DNA of 64,000 bases from positions 372,001 to 436,000 of the forward strand of contig NZ_JAGTUU010000004.1 of the NCBI RefSeq assembly GCF_018224955.1, written 5' to 3'. This document shows, piece by piece, positions 46,795-54,190 of this stretch. The notes beneath the pieces were generated by a model, which did no database searches, was not told the origin of the DNA, and worked only from the letters and a program-made list of their open reading frames with translations. Numbering within the stretch: position 1 is the first letter of the stretch; every line of letters starts with the position of its first letter. Source of the stretch: Thetidibacter halocola. GTDB taxonomy: Bacteria > Pseudomonadota > Alphaproteobacteria > Rhodobacterales > Rhodobacteraceae. Made by a program: the position numbers and the translations under genes.

Positions 46795-47492
46795 CGGAAA
46801 TCGGCCACGTCCCGCGACGGCATCTCGCCCGAGATTTCCAGGATCAGCTTGCGTTTGACCGCTTCGGCGAAACTCTCGCGGCTTTCGGCGGTGACCACGA
46901 AGGCGCCCACGCCGCCGATGATCTGCCGTTCATACAGAGCCTCGAGCCCGCCTTGCGCGCGGCCGGGATCGTCGGGCCGCAGGATCGGAAGCCCGTTGAT
47001 CGTGACCCCCGCCGCCACCACCGTCTCGCGCGCCTCGGCGATCGTGGGGCCGGACCAGCTGTTCGCGCTGTCGCCGGAAAAGTCGATCACCCGTCGCCAG
47101 CCATCGAAATTGTTGGTGTCCATCAGGCGCAACCCCTCGAGCAGGGCGGCGCCGATGGCGTTGCGGCCATAGGCCTGGCGCGGCTTGTCCAGCAGTTCGG
47201 CGGCAAAGGCCTGCGCGCTTTCAGGGCCATCGATCAGCGTCCAGTCGGCCACCACCGCCTGGTTGGCGGCCCATTCGACGTAGGTCACGGCGATGGTGCC
47301 ATAGGCGGTGTTGCCGATGGCGGCCAGAACCTCGGGGTCGGTGATCGCCTGCGCATAGCCCTGGCGCTGAAAGGCGATCTCGAACTGGTCGATGCTGCCC
47401 GAGGCATCGGCCAGCAACACCAGCTCTAGGTCGGTGTCCTGCGCGACCGCGGCCCCCGCCGCAAGACCCAGACAGACCGTCAACCATCGCAT
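46791..47492 (-). CDS. DUF1194 protein with MIDAS motif (copy C)
   Basis: The product is 233 aa. A signal peptide (RWLTVCLGLAAGAAVA) precedes QDTDLELVLLADASGSIDQFEI, whose DxSxS is the MIDAS motif. VIDFSGDSANSW and TINGLPIL match the two copies at 23419 and 24123. It is exported; function unknown. Its stop shares the tetranucleotide CTAG with the stop of the haloperoxidase-like gene on the other strand. Confidence 0.86.
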   Translation of the reverse strand: MRWLTVCLGLAAGAAVAQDTDLELVLLADASGSIDQFEIAFQRQGYAQAITDPEVLAAIGNTAYGTIAVTYVEWAANQAVVADWTLIDGPESAQAFAAELLDKPRQAYGRNAIGAALLEGLRLMDTNNFDGWRRVIDFSGDSANSWSGPTIAEARETVVAAGVTINGLPILRPDDPGRAQGGLEALYERQIIGGVGAFVVTAESRESFAEAVKRKLILEISGEMPSRDVADFR

Positions 47493-47617
47493 CAGATGCC
47501 CTCCATGTTGGTGCGAAGGGTAGCGCGGGCAGGCCGCGCTTCCAGCTTGACCCGGATCAAGGCGGTCGTGGCGCGGATGCGCCAATCTGACAGGATGGCA
47601 TCATAGGAGGATCGCCC

Positions 47618-48022
47618 ATGTCTCGCATTGCCCTGATCGCCATGCTGGTGCTGCCCGCCCTGCCCGCCGCCGCGCAGGACGCGGATGTGGGCCGCGCGCT
47701 CTATCATACCCATTGCGCCACCTGCCACGGGCTGGAGGGCAAGGGAGAGGGGCCGATGGCCGGTGTGCTGCTAATCCCGCCCACCAACCTGACCGAATTG
47801 CAAATCAGGAACGGCGGCGTCTTTCCGATGGAACGCGTGGTGATGCGCATCGACGGGCGCGAGCCGCTGGTCAGCCACGGCTCGCCCATGCCGGTCTATG
47901 GCGAGTATTTCGAGGGCGTGTTCGACGTGCCGATCAAGGCGCCTTCGGGCCAGCCGATCCTGACCTCGCGCCCGGTGGTCGACCTGGTGACCTACCTGCG
48001 CGAGATCCAGCGGATCGAATGA
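47618..48022 (+). CDS. Secreted monohaem c-type cytochrome
   Basis: The product is 134 aa. The signal peptide is SRIALIAMLVLPALPAAA. The haem motif CATCHG lies near residue 33, and the likely axial Met is in GSPMPVYGEYF. It is a small class I periplasmic electron carrier; its partner is not evident. An AGGAGG site 7 nt upstream supports the ATG. It overlaps the next gene as ATGA. Confidence 0.92.
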   Translation: MSRIALIAMLVLPALPAAAQDADVGRALYHTHCATCHGLEGKGEGPMAGVLLIPPTNLTELQIRNGGVFPMERVVMRIDGREPLVSHGSPMPVYGEYFEGVFDVPIKAPSGQPILTSRPVVDLVTYLREIQRIE

Positions 48023-48429
48023 TCCGGTTCGCCCTGGCGCTGTGCCTCGCCGCCACGGCGGCGACGGCCGAGACGTTGCGGATCGAGATCGACCTGTCCG
48101 ACCAGGAAATGACCGTGTCCGAAGCGGGCGACCTGCTGTGGGTCTGGCCGGTTTCGACCGCGCGGACGGGCAAGCGTACGCCCACGGGCACCTTCACCCC
48201 CTACCTGATGAAGCGAATCCACTATTCGACGCTTTACGACAACGCGCCGATGCCGTGGTCGATCTTCTTTGCCGGGAACTATGCCATCCACGGCACGACG
48301 CAGGTCGACCGGTTGGGCACGCCCGCCTCGGCTGGCTGCGTGCGCTTGGCACCCGAGAACGCCGAAGCGTTGTATGCCGCGGTCAAACAGGTCGGCATGG
48401 CCGAGACGCGCGTGGTGATCCACGACTAG
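48019..48429 (+). CDS. L,D-transpeptidase (YkuD domain), minimal form
   Basis: The product is 136 aa, almost only the catalytic domain. A signal peptide (RFALALCLAATAATA) is followed by the YkuD domain with IHGTTQ and the active site SAGCVRLAPENAEAL (Cys nucleophile). It may cross-link peptidoglycan or attach proteins to it in the periplasm. Coupled to the cytochrome gene by ATGA. It is convergent with a zincin-like lipoprotein gene, their stops sharing CTAG. Confidence 0.92.
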   Translation: MIRFALALCLAATAATAETLRIEIDLSDQEMTVSEAGDLLWVWPVSTARTGKRTPTGTFTPYLMKRIHYSTLYDNAPMPWSIFFAGNYAIHGTTQVDRLGTPASAGCVRLAPENAEALYAAVKQVGMAETRVVIHD

Positions 48430-49115
48430 CGGCAGATGCCCTGCGTCTGCGCCCCCGCCCAGGGCAGGCGCACGCGCGGCCGGTCCAGCACGGCGTCTAG
48501 CCCGTCGATGGGCATTTCCTGCGCGATCATCGCGCGCAGGCGGTCCGTGCGCGGCGCCTGCGGGTCCAGCAGGCGGCAGCAGACATATTCCTCGACGATG
48601 CTGCCCTGCTGTTCATAGCCGTAATCGAGAAAACCACGCGTGTTGTCCGGGTCGAACAGGTAGGGATCGGCCCCGCCGGAATGCTCGCGCAGCGCCTTGA
48701 GCGGCGTATATCCGGTGCGGTCGCGGTTCTGCCATTGCCAGACATGCACCGATTCATGCGCGAACAGCATCGCGTCATAGAGATCGATCTCATCCGGCCA
48801 GCCTTGCATCATGTCGGGCCGGTAAAGGTCGTTGCGAATCAACATCGTGTTGAACAGGACAGAGGCCGCCGGAGAGACCTCGACCGTGCGGGCGCGCTCG
48901 ATCGGCGGCCAGATGCGTTCCTGGCAGGTGACGCGGGGACGCACCGGGATGCTGTAGACATAGGACCCCGCCGGGTTGTCGCCGATGATGCGGATGCTGT
49001 CCGTGTCGATCTGCTCGCCCTTGAGGGCCGTCAGAAAGGCGGTCTCGTTCGGGGTCAGAGGCCGGCCGCAAGCAGCCGGAATCAGCAGGACGATGAGAAG
49101 GATCAGAGCGCGCAT
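48426..49115 (-). CDS. Lipoprotein with HExxH zinc-protease-like motif
   Basis: The product is 229 aa. The lipobox is IPAAC (Cys16). The motif AMLFAHESVHVWQWQ contains HESVH, a perfect HExxH, and a downstream EQQGSIVEEYVCC could supply the third ligand Glu. The family is not recognised; similar proteins in the group are annotated hypothetical. It is a candidate periplasmic metalloprotease, perhaps acting on the cell envelope beside the L,D-transpeptidase. Confidence 0.75.
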   Translation of the reverse strand: MRALILLIVLLIPAACGRPLTPNETAFLTALKGEQIDTDSIRIIGDNPAGSYVYSIPVRPRVTCQERIWPPIERARTVEVSPAASVLFNTMLIRNDLYRPDMMQGWPDEIDLYDAMLFAHESVHVWQWQNRDRTGYTPLKALREHSGGADPYLFDPDNTRGFLDYGYEQQGSIVEEYVCCRLLDPQAPRTDRLRAMIAQEMPIDGLDAVLDRPRVRLPWAGAQTQGICR

Positions 49116-49159
49116 GACCGGGACAGTCGCGCGGGCGTCGGGGCTTGGCAAGGGGTCGC

Positions 49160-50017
49160 TCAGCCGCGCTTGTCGTCGATGTTGGGCTCGCCCTGAAGAC
49201 CCAGCAACTTGCGGAACCCGGTCCAGTAGCCCGGCAGGCGCGGCGGTGCGTTCAGCCCGGCCAGCGCCTCGTCGGCCCAGGGCTGCATCCGGCGCGCGAC
49301 GAAATCCCGGCCCCAGTCCAGGTAGGCGCCCGCATGGTCCGGCCGCAAACGGCAGGCCGAGCCGACCAGGCCCACCAGGGTCTCGGGCGGCGAATACCAT
49401 TCGTCCTGGATGCCGGTCACGCGCGCCTGCATCAGTGGACCCACCATCCGCATCAGCCGCTTTTCGGAGAATTGCAGCAACATCCGCCCCATCTCGTCGC
49501 GTGAATAATGGATCAGCGGCGGGAAGGTGTCGAAGAATACCGCGCGCCCATCGACGATGGCAAAGTTGCGGATCGAGGGGTGAAAGCCGATGCGCGTGTC
49601 CGATCCCCGCACCGACAGCCAGAAGGTCGCGATCACCTCGCCGGCGGCCTCCATCATGGCCAGGGTCTGGTCCAGATCGTCGGCCTGCATCCGGGGACGC
49701 ATGAGGCTGTCGGTCGACAGAGCCTCCTGCACGATCACCGGCACGCGCGCGCCATCGAGGTCGAGCAGGTGGAACTTGGTTTCCGGCATCGGAACGCCCG
49801 CACCCAGCAGGGCGGCGACATAGTCATCATGGCAGCGCGCCAGCCGGTCCAGCGCGGCGCCATCCGAGAGCCCGCGATAGACCTTGATCACCTTGTCGCG
49901 GAACGGCCCATCAGCCGGGCGGAACGGCGCACAGAAATACCCCAGCCGCGAGATCGTCTGGCCACGGTCGGCGGCGTCGCGGCGGATGAGAGAGCGGAGG
50001 GCGTCGAGATCGGTCAT
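49160..50017 (-). CDS. Kinase-like hypothetical protein
   Basis: The product is 285 aa. It shows features of the protein-kinase-like/APH fold: a Lys in RDKVIKVYRG, RVPVIVQEAL hinge-like sequence, GFHPSIRNFAIVDG resembling a degenerate catalytic HxxxxN loop, and VFFDTFPPLI in place of DFG. This was not confirmed by search. It starts 9 nt after the parA stop, so they are co-transcribed. The substrate is unknown. Confidence 0.65.
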   Translation of the reverse strand: MTDLDALRSLIRRDAADRGQTISRLGYFCAPFRPADGPFRDKVIKVYRGLSDGAALDRLARCHDDYVAALLGAGVPMPETKFHLLDLDGARVPVIVQEALSTDSLMRPRMQADDLDQTLAMMEAAGEVIATFWLSVRGSDTRIGFHPSIRNFAIVDGRAVFFDTFPPLIHYSRDEMGRMLLQFSEKRLMRMVGPLMQARVTGIQDEWYSPPETLVGLVGSACRLRPDHAGAYLDWGRDFVARRMQPWADEALAGLNAPPRLPGYWTGFRKLLGLQGEPNIDDKRG

Positions 50018-50026
50018 GCCGATCCC

Positions 50027-50665
50027 TTACCCCGCCGCCAGCGCCTGCGCCACCGCCTCTGTCAGCGCAGCGACCTCGTCGCGCGCCGGGCCGCGCCCCA
50101 TCTCGCCCGCGCCACGGCCACGGCCCAGCGCCTCGGCATAGGCGACACGGTGGGCAAACGCCTGCGGCAGGACCTGGGCGGCAAGGCCCGCCGCGGCCTC
50201 GGCCACCTCGGCGCCCAGCCGCGTACCCGCCTTGCCCCGGTTCAGCACGACCAGCGCGCGCTTGCCCTCGCGCTCTGCCAGGTCCAGCACGGATTCGGTG
50301 GCCCAGAGGTCGACATGGCTGACAGCCACCGGCACCATCACAAGGTCGGCCACCCGCAGGGCCGGGCGCAGGTCGCTGTCGGCCTTGGGCGGCGTGTCGA
50401 TGATGACCAGGTCGTTCTCGCCCGCCAGCTTGCGGCATTCATAGGAAATGCCCCAGGCCGAGGAGGTGGCGAACTCCAGCCCCTTGACCAGGTCGGGCGT
50501 TTCGGCGCGGGTCATGAACCAGCGCCCGAGGCTGCCCTGCGGGTCCAGGTCGACCAGCGCCACGCGCAGGCCGCGTTCCCGAAAACCGATCGCGAGGTTG
50601 GCCGCCAGCGTGGTCTTGCCGCTGCCGCCCTTCTGCTGCGCCACCGTGATCACCTGTCCTGCCAT
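50027..50665 (-). CDS. Orphan ParA-family ATPase
   Basis: The product is 212 aa. The deviant Walker A motif QKGGSGKTT (residues 11-19) has the extra signature lysine, followed by LVDLDPQGSLGRWF and VIIDTPPKAD. No parB or parS was seen nearby and there is no chromosomal origin signature. Orphan ParAs position complexes such as chemotaxis arrays, carboxysomes or storage granules. The partner might be the kinase-like protein encoded next to it. A CtrA-type box lies 71 nt upstream. Confidence 0.85.
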   Translation of the reverse strand: MAGQVITVAQQKGGSGKTTLAANLAIGFRERGLRVALVDLDPQGSLGRWFMTRAETPDLVKGLEFATSSAWGISYECRKLAGENDLVIIDTPPKADSDLRPALRVADLVMVPVAVSHVDLWATESVLDLAEREGKRALVVLNRGKAGTRLGAEVAEAAAGLAAQVLPQAFAHRVAYAEALGRGRGAGEMGRGPARDEVAALTEAVAQALAAG

Positions 50666-50735
50666 GAATCGCCCTTTCCGAAGTCAAGTCACTTTGCACC
50701 CGCAGCATTCGGGAATCCAGCCGTCGCGCCGCGGC

Positions 50736-50750
50736 TTAACCGCCCGTTAA
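50736..50750 (+). promoter_or_regulatory. Perfect CtrA box
   Basis: TTAA (50736-50739), 7 nt (CCGCCCG), TTAA (50747-50750), read with context as TTAACCGCCCGTTAACC. It fully matches the TTAA-N7-TTAA CtrA consensus. It is 38 nt before the outer-membrane gene start and 71 nt from the divergent parA start. Confidence 0.65.
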
Positions 50751-50788
50751 CCAAGATTGACGAAGGATGCCCCATCCGGAGCCCCGCC

Positions 50789-51451
50789 ATGTCCCGAGCC
50801 CTTGCCTTTCTGCTCTGCCTGCTGCTGCCCGGCGCGGCCATGGCCGGTGCGTGGCAGCGCGAGACCGGCAGCGTCTTTGTCGCCACGACCGTGCGACTGG
50901 GCTGGCCGCAGGACATCATGACCTGGACCAGCATGGAACCGACCTCGCAATACAACACGGTCTACCTGGAATACGGGCTGTCGCCTCGGCTGACGCTGGG
51001 GCTCGACTTGGGCCGCGCGGTATCGGGCGCGTCGAAAGCAGTGGGATTCGTGCAGATTCCCCTGCGCCAGGCCGAACGCGGGCCACAGATGGCGCTGCAA
51101 CTGGGCGCGGGCCAGATCGAGAACGAGCCCGTCCTGCGCCCCGGCCTGTCGGTCGGGTGGAGCCTGGAACGCGGCTGGCTGGGCATCGACAGCCTGGCCG
51201 AAATCGGCGTCAGCAACAGCCGGGTCGACCTGAAATCCGACATCACCTGGGGCCGCAGCCTGCAAAAGGGGCGGCTGCTGATCCTCCAGGTGCAGACTGG
51301 CCTGCCCGCCAACGAGGACGCGTTCGTGCGGTTCGCACCATCCCTGGTGACGCCTCTGACCAAGCGGCTGAAACTGGAAACCGGCGTCGGCATCGGCCTG
51401 GTTGGCGACCGCGACATGGGCGTGACGATGGGACTTTGGGCCGAGTTCTGA
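50789..51451 (+). CDS. Outer-membrane beta-barrel-like protein
   Basis: The product is 220 aa. The signal peptide is SRALAFLLCLLLPGAAMA, cut before GAWQRETG. The mature protein has alternating hydrophobic strands (YNTVYLEYGLSPRLTLGLDLG) and ends in GLWAEF with a terminal Phe, as in outer-membrane proteins. No family was recognised. The CtrA box in its promoter suggests expression tied to the cell cycle or motility. Confidence 0.75.
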   Translation: MSRALAFLLCLLLPGAAMAGAWQRETGSVFVATTVRLGWPQDIMTWTSMEPTSQYNTVYLEYGLSPRLTLGLDLGRAVSGASKAVGFVQIPLRQAERGPQMALQLGAGQIENEPVLRPGLSVGWSLERGWLGIDSLAEIGVSNSRVDLKSDITWGRSLQKGRLLILQVQTGLPANEDAFVRFAPSLVTPLTKRLKLETGVGIGLVGDRDMGVTMGLWAEF

Positions 51452-51487
51452 CTGGCCGCCCGCAAAGCCCTGCACTAGATTTCGTCC

Positions 51488-51985
51488 ATGACCGACCCGA
51501 TCCGCCCCACCGATGACGAGGCCCGCGCGCTGGCGCGCCAGCTGATCCACGACGCGCGATTCGCATCGCTGGGCGTGCTCGATCCCGAGAGCGGCGTGCC
51601 CCAGGTCAGTCGAATCGCCGTGGTGCCTGGGCCGGACGGGCTGCCGCTGGCGCTGGTGTCGGACCTGAGTCACCACACGAAGGCGCTGAAGGCCAACTCC
51701 GCCTGTTCGCTGATGGTGGGCGAGCCGGGACCAAAGGGCGACCCGCTGACGTGGCCGCGCCTCAGCCTGATGGGGCAGGCCCGATTCGTGCGGCACGGCG
51801 AACCCGATCACGCGGCCTTGGCGGCGCATTACCTGGTGCTACAGCCCAAGGCGAAACTCTATATCGGCTTTGGCGACTTTGCCCTGATGCGGATCGAGGT
51901 GAACGCCGCACATCTGAATGGCGGCTTCGGCAAGGCCTTTGTTCTGACCGCCGCCGACCTGTCAGCACCACCCGGCGGGGTCTGA
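51488..51985 (+). CDS. HugZ-like pyridoxamine-5'-phosphate oxidase family protein
   Basis: The product is 165 aa with a split-barrel flavin-binding fold: FASLGVLDPESGVPQVSRIAVV, LVSDLSHHTKALKANSACSLMVGE and YIGFGDFALMRIEVNAAHLNGGFGKAF. The last block is typical of HugZ-type haem-utilisation proteins. Activity is not proven. It is convergent with a hypothetical gene 13 nt downstream and follows the outer-membrane gene by 36 nt. Confidence 0.88.
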   Translation: MTDPIRPTDDEARALARQLIHDARFASLGVLDPESGVPQVSRIAVVPGPDGLPLALVSDLSHHTKALKANSACSLMVGEPGPKGDPLTWPRLSLMGQARFVRHGEPDHAALAAHYLVLQPKAKLYIGFGDFALMRIEVNAAHLNGGFGKAFVLTAADLSAPPGGV

Positions 51986-51998
51986 TCGTCCCGCCCGG

Positions 51999-52286
51999 TC
52001 AGAAAACAGGATGGACGGCGACGCGATCGGGCAGTCGCGGCGGCGACAGCAGCGCATCAAGCCGCGCCTCGATCGCATCCAGCCGCGCGGCAAGCGGCCC
52101 TTCGCCCTCGACCGACAGGAAATGCGCTAGCGCGTATTCCATCTGCTCGATCCGGTCGCCGAGACGATCCAGCGCCTCGCCCCCGTCCTCGCCTGCCAAA
52201 ATGGGCCGCAAGCGCGGATAGGGCCGCCCGCCGGAGGACCGGCAGGACACGAAAACGGCGTCGGGGCTAAGGGTCATGTGCGGCAT
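51999..52286 (-). CDS. Small hypothetical protein with coiled-coil-like helix
   Basis: The product is 95 aa and soluble. It begins MPHMTLSPDAVFVSC and its C-terminal half is a charged helix (ALDRLGDRIEQMEYALAHFL, then LAARLDAIEARLDALL) that could form a coiled coil. Not recognised. ATG 52286 has GGAG 7 nt upstream. It is divergent from nfuA. Confidence 0.68.
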   Translation of the reverse strand: MPHMTLSPDAVFVSCRSSGGRPYPRLRPILAGEDGGEALDRLGDRIEQMEYALAHFLSVEGEGPLAARLDAIEARLDALLSPPRLPDRVAVHPVF

Positions 52287-52440
52287 GGCGATCTCCGGCA
52301 GGGGCTCGTTGCCTTGATAATGCCACAATGATTAACGAAGGGTTCCCGCCCCCGGAATACAGTTTAGAACGGTTCCAATCCTTGACGCAGGACGGCGCGA
52401 CCCGCATATAAGGTGCAGGGCCGAAAAAGGGGCAAATCAG

Positions 52441-53004
52441 ATGTTCATTCAGACCGAATCCACGCCGAACCCGGCAACGCTGAAATTCCTGCCCGGACAG
52501 ACCGTGCTGGAGATGGGAACCGCCGATTTCCCCAATTCCGACGCGGCCGGAACATCGCCGCTGGCGCAGCGCCTGTTCGGGGTCGAGGGTGTCACGGGCG
52601 TCTTCTTCGGCACCGATTTCGTGACGGTGACCAAGTCCGAGGGCACCGACTGGGATCACGCGAAACCGGCGATCCTTGGCGCGATCATGGAACATTTCCA
52701 GTCCGGCCAGCCGGTCATGGCCGATGGCGCGGCGCAGGCCGGTGGCCACGCGGCGCATGACGGCGAGGACAGCCACATCGTCGGCCAGATCAAGGAACTG
52801 CTGGACAGCCGCGTGCGCCCCGCCGTGGCGCAGGATGGCGGCGACATCACCTTCCACGGATTCGACCGTGGCGTGGTCTACCTGCACATGCAGGGCGCCT
52901 GCGCGGGCTGCCCGTCCTCGACGCTGACACTCAAGATGGGCATCGAGAACCTGCTGCGTCACTACATCCCCGAGGTGACAGAGGTGCGGCCCGTTGCCGT
53001 CTGA
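52441..53004 (+). CDS. nfuA: NifU-family Fe-S cluster carrier
   Basis: The product is 187 aa. The N-terminal Nfu_N domain starts FIQTESTPNPATLKFLPG. The C-terminal NifU domain has the cluster-binding CxxC in GACAGCPSSTLTLKMGIENL. The His/Asp-rich linker GGHAAHDGEDSH joins them. It delivers Fe-S clusters to target proteins. It overlaps tsaB by 11 nt. Confidence 0.95.
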   Translation: MFIQTESTPNPATLKFLPGQTVLEMGTADFPNSDAAGTSPLAQRLFGVEGVTGVFFGTDFVTVTKSEGTDWDHAKPAILGAIMEHFQSGQPVMADGAAQAGGHAAHDGEDSHIVGQIKELLDSRVRPAVAQDGGDITFHGFDRGVVYLHMQGACAGCPSSTLTLKMGIENLLRHYIPEVTEVRPVAV

Positions 53005-53659
53005 GCCGCTCGTCCTGGCATTCGACACATCGGCGGCGCATTGCGCCGCCGCTTTGCTGTCTGGCGACACGGTTCTGGCCAGCCGCACCGAGGACATGGG
53101 TCGCGGGCAGGCCGAGCGGCTGATGGCGATGCTGCAGGAACTGCTGGACGAGGCGGGCAGGGGCTGGCGCGATCTCGACGCGATCGGGGTCGGCATCGGG
53201 CCGGGCAACTTCACCGGCATCCGCATCTCGGTCGCCACGGCGCGCGGGCTTGCGCTGGGGCTTGGCATTCCCGCCGTGGGCGTATCGGGCTTCGAGGCGC
53301 GGGCGCTGGACATCGCGCCGCCGCTTGTCGTGCTGATCGACGCCCCCCGCCAGTTGGTCTATGTTCAGAATCGCGGCCTAGAGGGTTGGAGCAGGGTCGA
53401 CCTGCTGCCCCTTGATGCGCTCGAATCGGTTCGCCCCGGGGCGGACGGCCGCTGGGTGGGCCAACATGCAGGCGCCTGCGCCGAACGCCTGGGCGGCGAG
53501 GCCGTCGAGCCACGCCATCCGCTGGCCGAGGCCATCGCGCGGGTGGCCGCGACGCGGTTCCGCGACCCGGCCCTTGCGCGCCCGGCGCCGCTCTATGTCC
53601 GCCCTGCCGATGCCGCGCCTTCGCGCGAGGTGGCGCCGGTCCTTCTCGATGACGCCTGA
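52994..53659 (+). CDS. tsaB: tRNA threonylcarbamoyladenosine biosynthesis protein TsaB
   Basis: The product is 221 aa. Family signatures: LAFDTSAAHCAAALL at the start, and GVGIGPGNFTGIRISVATARGLALG, the ASKHA-fold signature. TsaB pairs with TsaD to make t6A37 on tRNAs; it lacks TsaD's metal site. The TTG start at 52994 is required to include the conserved N-terminal strand and overlaps nfuA. It overlaps rimI by 11 nt, as often seen. Confidence 0.94.
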   Translation: MPSEPLVLAFDTSAAHCAAALLSGDTVLASRTEDMGRGQAERLMAMLQELLDEAGRGWRDLDAIGVGIGPGNFTGIRISVATARGLALGLGIPAVGVSGFEARALDIAPPLVVLIDAPRQLVYVQNRGLEGWSRVDLLPLDALESVRPGADGRWVGQHAGACAERLGGEAVEPRHPLAEAIARVAATRFRDPALARPAPLYVRPADAAPSREVAPVLLDDA

Positions 53660-54062
53660 GGCACTGGCGTCCCTGGCCGCGCGGGCCTATCGCCACATGC
53701 GCCCCTGGACCGAGGCACAATTCGCCGAAACGCTGGCCCTGCCCCACAGCCTGCTGGTGACCCGGCCGGGCGCTTTTGTGCTGGGGCAGATCGTGGCGGA
53801 CGAGGCCGAGATCCTGGCCCTGGCCTGCGATCCCGATCACCAGCGGCAGGGCCAGGCCAGCGCAGCGCTGGACGCCTTCCACGCGCAGGCCCTGACCCGG
53901 GGCGCGGCGCGGACCCTGCTCGAGGTGGCCGCTGCAAACGCACCCGCCCGCGCCTTCTACGCCCGTCACGGCTATGCCGAGGCAGGGCGCCGCAAGGGCT
54001 ATTACCACCGGCCCGACGGCACACGCGACGACGCACTGGTCATGGCGCGGGCGCTGCCCTGA
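53649..54062 (+). CDS. rimI: Ribosomal-protein-S18-alanine N-acetyltransferase-like GNAT
   Basis: The product is 137 aa with a GNAT fold: ILALACDPDHQRQGQASAAL holds the acetyl-CoA-binding QRQGQA (Q/RxxGxG/A) motif, followed by TLLEVAAANAPARAFYARHGYAEAGRRKGYY, a RimI-type motif. It is 3' of and overlaps tsaB, the usual location. Substrate S18 is inferred from family and context. Confidence 0.92.
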   Translation: MTPEALASLAARAYRHMRPWTEAQFAETLALPHSLLVTRPGAFVLGQIVADEAEILALACDPDHQRQGQASAALDAFHAQALTRGAARTLLEVAAANAPARAFYARHGYAEAGRRKGYYHRPDGTRDDALVMARALP

Positions 54063-54085
54063 CGCTGCGCGAATGCCCTGTCCGG

Positions 54086-54129
54086 GCGGTCAAAAACCGG
54101 TTGACCGCGCCCGCGGCCTGCGTCCTAAC
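54086..54129 (+). promoter_or_regulatory. Promoter with inverted repeat upstream of the BMP operon
   Basis: GCGGTCAA (54086-54093) and TTGACCGC (54101-54108) form an 8-bp-arm inverted repeat with a 7-nt spacer. TTGACC at 54101 could be a -35 and CCTAAC/TAACTT (54124-54131) a -10 about 17 nt later. The repeat would then overlap the -35 as an operator. It could instead be a rimI terminator hairpin. Confidence 0.45.
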
Positions 54130-54190
54130 TTGTGCCATCCACAAGAGGCGCCCGGGCAACGGGCGGCCCGCAACCTTCCGGGAGAATGAC

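Noticed and set aside
50027-50665. A replication-origin or plasmid-partition locus suggested by parA
   Set aside because: No parB, repA/repC or DnaA-box cluster nearby; surrounding genes are chromosomal housekeeping.
52334-52349. TTAACGAAGGGTTCCC as another CtrA box
   Set aside because: The right half has two mismatches to the core; considered chance.
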